This document shows positions 7,847 to 16,011 of a DNA stretch of 64,000 nucleotides, piece by piece. The first letter of the stretch is position 1; every line of letters starts with the position of its first letter. Below the pieces are notes generated by a model that was not told where the DNA came from, did no database searches, and was given only the letters and a program-made list of their open reading frames with translations. The translations under genes and the position numbers were made by a program. Origin of the DNA: Marinobacterium halophilum (GTDB lineage Bacteria; Pseudomonadota; Gammaproteobacteria; Pseudomonadales; Balneatricaceae); NCBI RefSeq assembly GCF_003014615.1, contig NZ_PYGI01000001.1, forward strand, positions 216,934-280,933, written 5' to 3'.

Positions 7847-8932
7847 ATGGCCCTTCCCCGCGTGGAACCGGAACAGTACGATGCCTTGCTGGCAGCGAAA
7901 CAAGCCCGCATCGAAACACAGTTTGCCGAGTTCGACTTGCCCGATATCGAGGTATTCACCTCGCAGCCGGAACACTATCGCCTGCGTGCCGAATTCCGTA
8001 CCTGGCATGAGGGGGATGATCTCTACTACGTGATGTTCGAGGGCGACAAGCGGACGCCCGTGCGGCTGGACAGCTGCCCGATGGTGTCGAAGCGCATTCA
8101 TGACATGATGTTTGAACTGATAGAGGTGATTCGCCTCGATCCGGTGCTGCGCTTCAAGATGTTTCAGGTCGACTTTCTCAGCACTCTGTCCGACGAACTG
8201 CTGGTCAGCCTGATTTACCATCGCAAGCTCGATGACGAGTGGATCGAACATGCACGCCCGCTGCGCGAGCGATTCAACATCGACGTTATCGGCCGTTCAC
8301 GCAAGCAGAAGATCATCATGGACCACGACTTCGTGGTGGAAACGCTGAACATCAAGGGCCGTGATTACCGCTATCAGCAGACTGAGAACGGCTTTACTCA
8401 GCCCAACGGCCATGTCTGCGAGAAGATGATCGAGTGGGCGATCGATTCAACTGCGCAGGCTGGCGGTGATCTGGTCGAGTTCTACTGCGGTAACGGCAAC
8501 TTCACCCTGCCGCTGGCGCAGAACTTCCGCCGTGTAGTGGCCACCGAGATTTCCAAGGTGTCGGTGCGTTCGGCCGAGTGGAACATCGCCGAGAATGGTA
8601 TCGATAATATTGATGTGCTGCGCATGCCGTCGGAAGATCTGTCGCTGATCCTGAAAGGTGAAAAGACCAGCCGAAAAGTGCAGGATCTGGCGCTGGAAAC
8701 ATGCGAATTCTCGACGGTGTTGGTAGACCCGCCGCGTGCCGGTCTGGATGAGCATACCGTGGAGCAGATCTGCGAGTATCCGCATATCCTGTACATTTCC
8801 TGCAACCCGGATACGCTGCATGCCAATCTGGAGCAGATCAGCAAAACCCACAAGCTGGAGCGGTTTGCGATCTTTGACCAGTTTCCCTATACCGATCACC
8901 TGGAGTGCGGCGTCTACCTGACTCGCCGTTGA
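7847..8932 (+). CDS. trmA: tRNA (uracil-54-C5)-methyltransferase
   Basis: 361 residues, matching E. coli TrmA (366). It begins MALPRVEPEQYDALLAAK, close to the family N-terminus. The SAM-binding motif is VEFYCGNGNFTLPLA; the catalytic nucleophile is the Cys in ILYISCNPDTL; the C-terminal DHLECGVYL holds the general-base Glu. It methylates U54 in the T-loop of tRNA. Only the short TrmA-type N-terminus is present, with no TRAM domain or Fe-S cysteines, so it is not RlmC or RlmD. The start at 7847 lies just outside the duplicated block, which therefore did not alter the coding sequence. Confidence 0.96.
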   Translation: MALPRVEPEQYDALLAAKQARIETQFAEFDLPDIEVFTSQPEHYRLRAEFRTWHEGDDLYYVMFEGDKRTPVRLDSCPMVSKRIHDMMFELIEVIRLDPVLRFKMFQVDFLSTLSDELLVSLIYHRKLDDEWIEHARPLRERFNIDVIGRSRKQKIIMDHDFVVETLNIKGRDYRYQQTENGFTQPNGHVCEKMIEWAIDSTAQAGGDLVEFYCGNGNFTLPLAQNFRRVVATEISKVSVRSAEWNIAENGIDNIDVLRMPSEDLSLILKGEKTSRKVQDLALETCEFSTVLVDPPRAGLDEHTVEQICEYPHILYISCNPDTLHANLEQISKTHKLERFAIFDQFPYTDHLECGVYLTRR

Positions 8933-8972
8933 GTGATCCGAGCAGAGTTTTTTGACCATGAAAGGAGGCTAT

Positions 8973-9416
8973 ATGCTCTATTTCTGGCTGGCGCTGGCGT
9001 TTGTTGCAGGCATGATGATGCCGCTGCAGGCGGGGGTAAACAGCACGTTGGCCCTGCACAGTCAGGGGGCGATCTGGGCGTCCTGGATCTCGTTCATGGT
9101 GGGGACGGCAGCCCTGTTAGGTGTGGTGTTGGCGATGCGTTACGAATGGCCGGTCATTGCTGACATGAAACATGCCCCCTGGTGGGCCTGGACGGGTGGC
9201 TTCATGGGGGCGCTGTTTGTGGCAACCGGCGCCTTTCTGGCACCGCGCATTGGCGCGGCGACCATGGTGGCGTTACTGGTGGCCGGGCAGTTGATCGCCT
9301 CGCTTATCCTGGACCACTTGGGCTGGGCCACTTTTCCGCAGCACAGCATTAATCTGGGGCGGGCACTCGGGGTGGTGTGCCTGCTGGCGGGCGTGGTACT
9401 GATTCGCATGAACTGA
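8973..9416 (+). CDS. YdcZ/DUF606-type small DMT membrane protein
   Basis: 147 residues from the ATG at 8973, preceded by AAAGGAGG with four to five bases of spacing; earlier in-frame ATGs at 8952 and 8958 have no such site. Five hydrophobic helices span nearly the whole protein, with the N-terminal FWLALAFVAGMMMPLQAGVN pattern of the YdcZ family (half-size drug/metabolite transporters). The substrate is unknown. It follows trmA by about 40 bases and may be co-transcribed. Members often act as pairs, but no second half-transporter is adjacent here. Confidence 0.8.
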   Translation: MLYFWLALAFVAGMMMPLQAGVNSTLALHSQGAIWASWISFMVGTAALLGVVLAMRYEWPVIADMKHAPWWAWTGGFMGALFVATGAFLAPRIGAATMVALLVAGQLIASLILDHLGWATFPQHSINLGRALGVVCLLAGVVLIRMN

Positions 9417-9420
9417 TTGC

Positions 9421-9444
9421 CCCGCCTGCATCGCTGCGGGCGGG
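9421..9444. terminator. GC-rich hairpin between convergent genes
   Basis: CCCGCCTGCA / TGCGGGCGGG pairs over ten positions (one G-T wobble) around a TCGC loop, between the ends of the ydcZ-like gene and rlmE. No T-run follows on either strand, so intrinsic termination is uncertain; it may simply block 3' exonucleases. Confidence 0.35.
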
Positions 9445-9451
9445 ACGAGTG

Positions 9452-10072
9452 TTAGCCCTTGAAGCCCTTGCCGACCACGTACACTTCGCGCGAGCGCGCA
9501 CGGGAGGCGTCCGGTTTACGGATGACCACGGTGTCGAAGTGGTTGCGCACTTCCTTGACGAAGTCTTCGTAGCCTTCACCCTGAAATGCCTTGGCCACAA
9601 AGCTGCCTTTGGGCTTGAGCACCTGCTGCGCCATGTCCAGCGCCAGTTCGATCAGGTAGATCGAAGCGACCTGATCGGCGGAAGCCACGCCGCTCAAGTT
9701 GGGGGCCATATCGGAGATCACAACGTCCACCGGGCGGTCGTCGATCACCTGCATGATCTCGTTGAAAACGCTCTCTTCGGTGAAGTCGCCCTGAATGAAC
9801 TCCACGTCGGGCAATGCATCCATGGGCAGAATATCGGAAGCGATCATCTTGCCCCGTTCACCGACCATGCCGGATGCGACCTGAGACCAGCCCCCCGGTG
9901 CCGAACCGAGGTCGATCACCAGCATGCCGGGCTTGATCAGTTTGTCTTTCTCGTTGAGGGCCAGCAGCTTGTAACTGGCACGGGAACGGTAGCCATCTTT
10001 CTGCGCCTGTTTGACGAAGGGATCGTTGACATGTTCCTTGAGCCAACGGGCGCTGCTTTTGGATCGGGCCAT
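9452..10072 (-). CDS. rlmE: 23S rRNA (uridine-2552-2'-O)-methyltransferase
   Basis: 206 residues, the usual size of RlmE (RrmJ/FtsJ). It begins [33 protein letters not shown] holds the first catalytic Lys; [13 protein letters not shown] is the SAM-binding loop; DMAPNLSG holds the catalytic Asp; later KAFQGEGYE carries the second Lys. It methylates U2552 late in 50S assembly. In many gammaproteobacteria the gene precedes ftsH; here it is convergent with the ydcZ-like gene and no ftsH lies in the window. Confidence 0.96.
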   Translation of the reverse strand: MARSKSSARWLKEHVNDPFVKQAQKDGYRSRASYKLLALNEKDKLIKPGMLVIDLGSAPGGWSQVASGMVGERGKMIASDILPMDALPDVEFIQGDFTEESVFNEIMQVIDDRPVDVVISDMAPNLSGVASADQVASIYLIELALDMAQQVLKPKGSFVAKAFQGEGYEDFVKEVRNHFDTVVIRKPDASRARSREVYVVGKGFKG

Positions 10073-10229
10073 AACTACACTGCAACCATCTGTTGAAAAC
10101 GCCTATTGTACGTGGCCGAGTCATGGTGCGCCAAGGCAGTCATCGGTGTTGCCTGACTTTATATCGGGTGGCGGGTATAATTTGCGCTTTACAGTCCCTT
10201 TGCCGGGTTGACCGGCCGGAACCTTACTC

Positions 10230-11858
10230 ATGATTCGTTTGTCCGAACTTGCACTCCCCCTCGATCATCCCGAAACCGCCCTGCGTGAAGCGATTCTGAA
10301 GCGTCTGGCGCTGGCGGATGATGCGTTGATTTGTTTTACCGTATTCAAGCGCAGCTATGACGCCCGCAAGAAAAATACCGAGATCAAATTTGTATACATC
10401 ATTGATCTCGAGGTGCGTGACGAAGCCGCAGTACTGGAACGGTTTGCCAAGGATGTGCATGTCGGTCCGGCACCGGACACCGCATACTACCCGGTCGCCA
10501 CGGCCCCTGAAGGTCTGAAAGAGCGTCCGATCGTCATCGGTTTTGGTCCCTGTGGTCTGTTTGCCGCGATGATTCTGGCGCAGATGGGGTTCAACCCGAT
10601 CGTGCTGGAACGCGGTCGTAATGTGCGTCAGCGGACGCAGGATACCTGGGCGCTGTGGCGCAAGAATACGCTGATGACCGAATCCAACGTGCAGTTCGGT
10701 GAAGGTGGCGCGGGCCTGTTCTCGGACGGCAAGCTCTACAGTCAGGTGAAAGACCCCAAATTCTATGGTCGCAAGGTGATGCATGAGTTTGTGCAGCACG
10801 GCGCGCCGGACAACATTCTGTACGTCAACAAGCCGCATATCGGCACCTTCCGTCTGACCAGTGTTGTGGCCAAGATGCGCGCCGAGATCATTGCACTGGG
10901 CGGTGAAATTCGGTTCGAGTCCAAGGTGACAGACCTGTTGCTGGAAGATGGCGAGGTTACAGGTGTCGAACTCGACGACGGCAGTCGCTTGATGAGTCGC
11001 CATGTCGTGCTGGCGCTGGGTCACAGTGCCCGTGAAACCTTCCGCATGTTGCATGCACGGGACGTGCATATCGAGCCCAAGCCGTTCGCCGTCGGTTTCC
11101 GTATCGAACACCCGCAAACGATGATCGACAAGGCCCGTCTGGGCAAATACGCCGGTCATGAAGAGCTGGGTGCAGCGGACTATAAACTGATCCATCACGC
11201 CAAGAATGGCCGTGCGGTCTACAGCTTCTGCATGTGCCCCGGTGGGCAGGTGGTCGCAGCGACGTCTGAAGAGGGCCGTGTGGTAACCAACGGCATGAGC
11301 CAGTACTCGCGCAAGGAGCGCAACGCCAACGCCGGTATCGTGGTGGGTATCCACCCCGAGCAGGACTTTCCGGGTGGGCCGCTGGCGGGCGTGGAATTGC
11401 AGGAACGGCTGGAAGCGGTGGCTTATCAGTTGGGTGGCTGTGACTATCGCGCACCGGCTCAGCTGGTGGGTGACTTCCTGCGCGGCAAGCCATCCGAACA
11501 GTTGGGCGAGGTGGAACCGTCCTATCAGCCGGGTGTGAACCTGTGTGACCTGGCCGAAGCGTTGCCGGATTACGTGATCGAAGCGATCCGTGAAGCACTG
11601 CCGGCGTTTGGCAAGAAAATCCGCGGTTTTGATCGTGAAGATGCGGTGTTGACCGGTATCGAGTCACGGACCTCGTCACCGGTACGCATTACCCGTGACA
11701 CGCAAACCCTGCAGAGCCTTAACGTGCGCGGCCTGTACCCGGCCGGTGAGGGGGCCGGTTACGCGGGGGGGATCCTTTCGGCCGGAATCGACGGCATCAA
11801 GGTGGCAGAAGCATTGGCACTGGATATGGTGCGTCAGTGGGAAGCGGGCCAGGCATGA
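10230..11858 (+). CDS. FAD-dependent oxidoreductase (COG2509-type)
   Basis: 542 residues. After an N-terminal alpha/beta region of about 100 residues (containing CFTVFKRSYDARKK), a dinucleotide-binding motif VIGFGPCGLFAAMILAQMG begins near residue 102. GEGGAGLFSDGKLYSQVKD and, near the end, LYPAGEGAGYAGGILSAG are characteristic of this family of uncharacterised FAD-dependent dehydrogenases, distantly related to aminoacetone oxidase/BaiN proteins. Substrate and pathway are unknown. The start at 10230 has no strong ribosome site but fits family length. It overlaps the next gene, an RNA methyltransferase, by four bases (ATGA), suggesting translational coupling. Confidence 0.88.
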   Translation: MIRLSELALPLDHPETALREAILKRLALADDALICFTVFKRSYDARKKNTEIKFVYIIDLEVRDEAAVLERFAKDVHVGPAPDTAYYPVATAPEGLKERPIVIGFGPCGLFAAMILAQMGFNPIVLERGRNVRQRTQDTWALWRKNTLMTESNVQFGEGGAGLFSDGKLYSQVKDPKFYGRKVMHEFVQHGAPDNILYVNKPHIGTFRLTSVVAKMRAEIIALGGEIRFESKVTDLLLEDGEVTGVELDDGSRLMSRHVVLALGHSARETFRMLHARDVHIEPKPFAVGFRIEHPQTMIDKARLGKYAGHEELGAADYKLIHHAKNGRAVYSFCMCPGGQVVAATSEEGRVVTNGMSQYSRKERNANAGIVVGIHPEQDFPGGPLAGVELQERLEAVAYQLGGCDYRAPAQLVGDFLRGKPSEQLGEVEPSYQPGVNLCDLAEALPDYVIEAIREALPAFGKKIRGFDREDAVLTGIESRTSSPVRITRDTQTLQSLNVRGLYPAGEGAGYAGGILSAGIDGIKVAEALALDMVRQWEAGQA

Positions 11859-12577
11859 ATCTGGACTCGATCAAGAAACTGCAGCAGAAAAAGTACCGCA
11901 GCGAGCTGGGGTACTGCCTGGTAGAAGGTGAGCATCTGGTGTTGGAGCTGCAAAACGCAGCCGTGCACCAGCCTGGCCTGAAGGTCGCCGAGCTGTATCT
12001 GACCGATCACTATGCCGAGTGGCAAAGCGACTTGGCGATGCATACGGTCAGCAGCAAGCAGATGAGTCTCATCAGTGCGACCAAAAGTCCTCAAGGTATT
12101 GTGGCCGTTCTGCCGATGGCGGCGATACAGCCGCCGGTCGCCGAGCGTGAAATCGCCATCTATCTGCACGAGATTCAGGACCCGGGCAATCTGGGTACCA
12201 TTCTGCGCACACTGGCCTGGTTTGGCGGCTATCGCTGTCTGCTCAGCCCTGGCAGCGTTGATCCGTTCAATCCCAAGGTCATCCGTGCCAGCATGGGCGC
12301 GATTTTTCATGTACCGCTGGAGCTGGACGTATCGCTGGATAGCCTGCAGGGGCGCTTTCAGCAGATCGGCTGCCTCGACATGAACGGCGAGCCGCTGAAT
12401 ACGGACGCGTTCAAGGCCTGTGACTGCTATCTGTTCGGCAATGAAGCGCGGGGCGTGCCTCGTGATCAGCTCGACCGGCTGCAGGCCCACGCTTTCACTA
12501 TACCCGGTGCGGGACTGATCGAATCGCTTAATCTGGGCACCGCCGTCAGTCTGAGCGTGTATGAGCGCCAACGCTGA
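11855..12577 (+). CDS. TrmH/SpoU-family RNA 2'-O-methyltransferase
   Basis: 240 residues from the ATG at 11855 overlapping the upstream stop by four bases. SPOUT knot motifs are in order: EIQDPGNLGTILRTLAWFG (motif 1 with Asn and Arg), LFGNEARGVP (motif 2) and AGLIESLNLGTAVSLSVYE (motif 3). The N-terminal part (KKLQQKKYRSELGYCLVEGEHLV) resembles the RNA substrate-binding domain of rRNA methylases. The target nucleotide, tRNA or 23S rRNA, cannot be predicted. It sits in a tight run with the FAD protein upstream and DUF1853 downstream (17-base overlap). Confidence 0.9.
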   Translation: MNLDSIKKLQQKKYRSELGYCLVEGEHLVLELQNAAVHQPGLKVAELYLTDHYAEWQSDLAMHTVSSKQMSLISATKSPQGIVAVLPMAAIQPPVAEREIAIYLHEIQDPGNLGTILRTLAWFGGYRCLLSPGSVDPFNPKVIRASMGAIFHVPLELDVSLDSLQGRFQQIGCLDMNGEPLNTDAFKACDCYLFGNEARGVPRDQLDRLQAHAFTIPGAGLIESLNLGTAVSLSVYERQR

Positions 12578-13463
12578 GCAACCCCGTTTTCAGCAGCCGG
12601 TGATGCGTCATCTTGCCTGGCTGTGTTCGGCTCCTCAGTTATATCGGGGGGCCGAAACCTTCGATCCGCTGAACTATCTGCCAGCGGATTACCTGGCCCG
12701 TCTAATCTTCTGGGATCGTCATCCCGAACATATGCCTGCGTGTTTGAGGCAGCCTGCGCCGCGTCGTCTGGGCCTCTATTTCGAGCAGCTGTATGCCTGC
12801 CTCTTGAGTGATGTGCTGGAGTGGCCGCTGTTGGCCCGCAACCGGCAAATCATGGATGGCAAACGTACGCTGGGTGAACTCGATTTTCTGGTGCGCAATC
12901 CACTCAGTGGAGCCGTCGAGCATCACGAAATCGCGGTCAAATTCTACCTTGGTTACCTGGCCCCGGCAGCGGAGCAAACGCTCTGGTACGGCCCCGACAG
13001 CCGTGATCGGCTGGATCTCAAGACGGCGCGGCTGCTGGGGCATCAATCCGGCATGGCCGCACGACCGGAAGCGCGGCCGCTGTTGGCAGAGTTTGGACTG
13101 ACAATGCCGCCACGGCCGCGCATCTTCATGCCCGGCTACCTGTTTTACCCCGAACAGTCTGCGCTGGATGCGCCCGCGCAGACTGATATGGCTCACGGGC
13201 GCGGCCAATGGTGTCATGTCAGCCAGCTGGCCGGCCGCGATGCAAATGGCTGGGTCGTACTGCGCAAGCCGCATTGGCTGGGCGTCTGGGAGCAGGCATC
13301 GGCACCGGCGGCCGATACTCTGATCACGGCTGCCGATGAAGTCTGTCAGACGGGGCAGCCGCGGCTGTTGGCTCGATTGGCTGTGAGCTCGGCGGGATGG
13401 CAGGAAGTTGAGCGATTGTTCGTAGTGCCGGACGCATGGCCCGGCAGACCCTCAACAGGCTGA
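12561..13463 (+). CDS. DUF1853 family protein
   Basis: 300 residues. The conserved core reads GLYFEQLYACLL, then GKRTLGELDFLVRNP and EHHEIAVKFYLGY, which I recognise as DUF1853. The Glu-Leu-Asp followed by Glu-x3-Lys spacing vaguely resembles a PD-(D/E)xK nuclease core, which is inference only. No signal peptide. It overlaps the RNA methyltransferase start-to-stop by 17 bases, so it is probably the third gene of that operon, and its 3' end overlaps the opposed HD-GYP gene by 12 bases. Function unknown. Confidence 0.82.
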   Translation: MSANAEQPRFQQPVMRHLAWLCSAPQLYRGAETFDPLNYLPADYLARLIFWDRHPEHMPACLRQPAPRRLGLYFEQLYACLLSDVLEWPLLARNRQIMDGKRTLGELDFLVRNPLSGAVEHHEIAVKFYLGYLAPAAEQTLWYGPDSRDRLDLKTARLLGHQSGMAARPEARPLLAEFGLTMPPRPRIFMPGYLFYPEQSALDAPAQTDMAHGRGQWCHVSQLAGRDANGWVVLRKPHWLGVWEQASAPAADTLITAADEVCQTGQPRLLARLAVSSAGWQEVERLFVVPDAWPGRPSTG

Positions 13464-14633
13464 CGGAATCGGCGTCATCGCAGGCCAGACGTCACCCAAA
13501 AGTGCGATCAGCTCGGCATGATCCTGAATGCGCAATACGGCACTGATCTCGCGGTTATCTTCCAGAGTAAAGGCTTCAGGTTGCTGCAGGCATACACCCA
13601 GGCGGTTGCTGATCAGCGCCAGGGTCGGTTGATTCAGTGATTTACCGCGCCCGGTAATCAGTGCAATCTCGCCGTTGGTCAGTTTGACCAGCGTACCAGG
13701 GGCAAAGATGCCCATAACCTCAATGAACAGGCGTGCCAGTTCGGCGTCAATGGTGCTGCCGCGTTGCTGGAAAATCTCGCGCAGAGCGTCGCGTGGCAGC
13801 ACCTGATTGCGATAGGCGCGTGGCCGAATCATGGCCGAGTAGCAATCGGTAATTGCCAGCAGACGTGCGTCGCGGCTGATCGCCTCGCCGACCAGTCCGG
13901 CGGGGTAGCCGCTGCCATCAAGACGTTCATGGTGTTGCAATACCGGTGTGAGCCAGCGTGCTTCCGTCACCCCCTGTTGCCGCAGCAGGTCGTGGGAGCG
14001 TTGAGTGTGAGTGTCGATGATATGGCGTTGCTTTTCGGTAAGCGGGCTGGACTGTTCAAACAGTGCCTGCTGGATATCGTACATGCCCAGATCGTGCGTC
14101 AGCGCGGCAGCGATCAAGGGGAATCGTTCGAGCGGGCCCTGGCCCATACGGCAGCACGCCACTTCACACATCAGGGCGTCATGCAGTGGGTGAACCAGGC
14201 CATGAGGCGCTTCCACGATCAGTTGCATGGTGCCAAGCATACCGTCCGGGTTTTCTTCGCAGGTTCCTTGAATATCAAACACCAGCTGCATGATTTTGCG
14301 AATGAAGGCGTTGCCGTTGTGCTGCGTCTTTAGCAGCTTGAACGCATCTTCCAATCGCTCCAGCAAGGTATGAATGATGACGAAGCTGCTGACTTTGCTG
14401 CTGCCACTTTTGTTCGATGTCTGTGGTGCGTAGGTGCCCAAATGTGGCGTCAGGAAATAATGTGCCTTGATGCCGAGCAGGCTCTCTATCTGCTTTTCAG
14501 TGCGAATCAGGGAACCTTGGGTCAGCAGCAGGGTGCCCTGAGGGCTGTACAAGGACCAGGGCAGGCGTGTACCAACCTGGAGTTCCAGTCCGGTCAGGCT
14601 GCGTTGCAGGGTGTTCGGTGTGATGGCGTTCAT
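13452..14633 (-). CDS. HD-GYP domain cyclic-di-GMP phosphodiesterase
   Basis: 393 residues. The N-terminal 100 residues (VGTRLPWSLYSPQGTLLLTQGS) look like a small beta domain common in HD-GYP proteins. The catalytic domain has AALTHDLGMYD (HD) and HHERLDGSGYPAGL (GYP), both intact. Such enzymes hydrolyse c-di-GMP to GMP and so favour motility over attachment. No membrane segment or receiver domain is visible, so the input signal is unclear. It is monocistronic and its 3' end overlaps DUF1853 tail to tail. The EAL protein at 56 kb is a second c-di-GMP hydrolase candidate in the window. Confidence 0.93.
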   Translation of the reverse strand: MNAITPNTLQRSLTGLELQVGTRLPWSLYSPQGTLLLTQGSLIRTEKQIESLLGIKAHYFLTPHLGTYAPQTSNKSGSSKVSSFVIIHTLLERLEDAFKLLKTQHNGNAFIRKIMQLVFDIQGTCEENPDGMLGTMQLIVEAPHGLVHPLHDALMCEVACCRMGQGPLERFPLIAAALTHDLGMYDIQQALFEQSSPLTEKQRHIIDTHTQRSHDLLRQQGVTEARWLTPVLQHHERLDGSGYPAGLVGEAISRDARLLAITDCYSAMIRPRAYRNQVLPRDALREIFQQRGSTIDAELARLFIEVMGIFAPGTLVKLTNGEIALITGRGKSLNQPTLALISNRLGVCLQQPEAFTLEDNREISAVLRIQDHAELIALLGDVWPAMTPIPSAC

Positions 14634-14783
14634 TCAGCGTCCGTGTTGCTGACAGGCGTCATTTCGAGTTGAGACATACATAATGACGTAACCTGAACCT
14701 GTTTGCATTGTGCTACATCATACCGGACAGGTGCCAAAAGGCAGTCTATCGTGAAGTAACGAATTAAATGAATGCCGGTTTAA

Positions 14784-14811
14784 TTTACATCCATACATGT
14801 ATGAATGTAAA
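14784..14811. promoter_or_regulatory. AcrR-box-like palindromic operator of the RND efflux operon
   Basis: A 28-base near-perfect palindrome: TTTACAT, one base, the perfect core CATACATGTATG, one base, ATGTAAA; only one base pair breaks symmetry. It lies 37-64 bases before the adaptor start. By my alignment it matches the E. coli acrAB operator at 18 of 24 positions. It is the expected binding site of a TetR/AcrR-type repressor; a related palindrome precedes the TetR gene at 29 kb. Confidence 0.7.
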
Positions 14812-14847
14812 ATTTGCCTTTGCTTTTCAAACACCAGGATTCTTGTG

Positions 14848-16011
14848 ATGAAGACATCTCTTTCCAAAGGCCGTGTCCTGATTTTAGCCCTCATGACACT
14901 GTTGTTGAGTGCCTGCGGTGATGATACTGCGCAACCGGCAGATGGAGCCCGGTCGCTACCGCCGGTTGAAGCCGAAGTTGTGACACTGAGTCGACAGGAT
15001 ATTGCCCTCGACAAAACCTATTCCTCCCTGCTGCGCAGTGACAACGAAGTAACACTGGTTGCGCGTGTCACCGGTACGCTGGAAACGCGCCAATTTGAGC
15101 AGGGGGACCAGATCAGCAAGGGGCAGGTACTCTATACCATCGAGCCTGAGCAGTATCAGGCCCACGTGCAGGAGCGGGAGGCCGACCTGCAGAGCGCCAA
15201 GGCCGAGCTGGCTCGTGCCGGACGTGATGCCGTGCGCTATGAGTCTTTGCTCAAGCGTAATTCGGTCAGTCGTCAGCAGTACGATCAGGCACTGGCAGAG
15301 CAGCAGGTTGCACGGGCACGTGTTGCGCAGGCTGAAGCGGCACTGGCCAGCGCACGTATTGATCTCAATTATACCCAGGTGACCGCGCCGGTCAGCGGAC
15401 GTGCGGGGTTGAGTCGGGTCAACTTGGGTAACCTGGTACGTGAAGGCACCGAGTTGGTCACGATTACGCCGCTTGACCCGCTGGAAGTCCGTTTCCAGAT
15501 GCCGTTGAAGGATGCGCTGGAGCTGCGTAACCAGTTGCAGCTGGATGACATCAACCGCATTCATGCCAGTCTGGCGCTGGGTGAAACCGCTGATGACACG
15601 GCGACCCGTTTGCAGGGGTCACTGGATTTTCTCGATGTTCGTGTCGATCAGCGCACCAGCACCGTGCAGGCCTCAGCCACGTTTGCCAACCCGAATGCCA
15701 AAGTGCTGCCGGGTCAGTTTGTGCGGGTGAGCATTGAAGGGCTCAAGCGCTACAACGTGATAGCCGTGCCGGAAATTGCCGTAACTCAGGGACTTATGGG
15801 ACCGCAGGTGTTTGTGATCGATGCTGACAGCAAGGCCCGTGCACGCACCGTTAAACTGGGTGAAGTGGCGGGCGAGCTGCAGATCATTCTGGACGGGCTG
15901 GAGCCCGGTGAGTCTGTCATTACAGGTGACCCTGCAGGGATCAAACCGGGTACACCGATCAAGCCTCGTGCGGCCGTTGACGCGGTTGAGCAGGAAGGTG
16001 ACAGCGCATGA
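14848..16011 (+). CDS. RND efflux pump periplasmic adaptor lipoprotein
   Basis: 387 residues from the ATG at 14848. The first 23 residues form a lipoprotein signal ending in LLLSAC. The rest follows the AcrA/MexA adaptor plan: barrel-sandwich hybrid domain (ARVTGTLETRQFEQGDQISKGQVLY), alpha-helical hairpin (residues about 100-170) and the second half of the lipoyl domain (YTQVTAPVSGRAGLSRVNLGNLV). It links an inner-membrane pump to an outer-membrane channel. It overlaps the permease gene by four bases (ATGA). It is probably repressed through the palindrome at 14784-14811. Confidence 0.93.
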   Translation: MKTSLSKGRVLILALMTLLLSACGDDTAQPADGARSLPPVEAEVVTLSRQDIALDKTYSSLLRSDNEVTLVARVTGTLETRQFEQGDQISKGQVLYTIEPEQYQAHVQEREADLQSAKAELARAGRDAVRYESLLKRNSVSRQQYDQALAEQQVARARVAQAEAALASARIDLNYTQVTAPVSGRAGLSRVNLGNLVREGTELVTITPLDPLEVRFQMPLKDALELRNQLQLDDINRIHASLALGETADDTATRLQGSLDFLDVRVDQRTSTVQASATFANPNAKVLPGQFVRVSIEGLKRYNVIAVPEIAVTQGLMGPQVFVIDADSKARARTVKLGEVAGELQIILDGLEPGESVITGDPAGIKPGTPIKPRAAVDAVEQEGDSA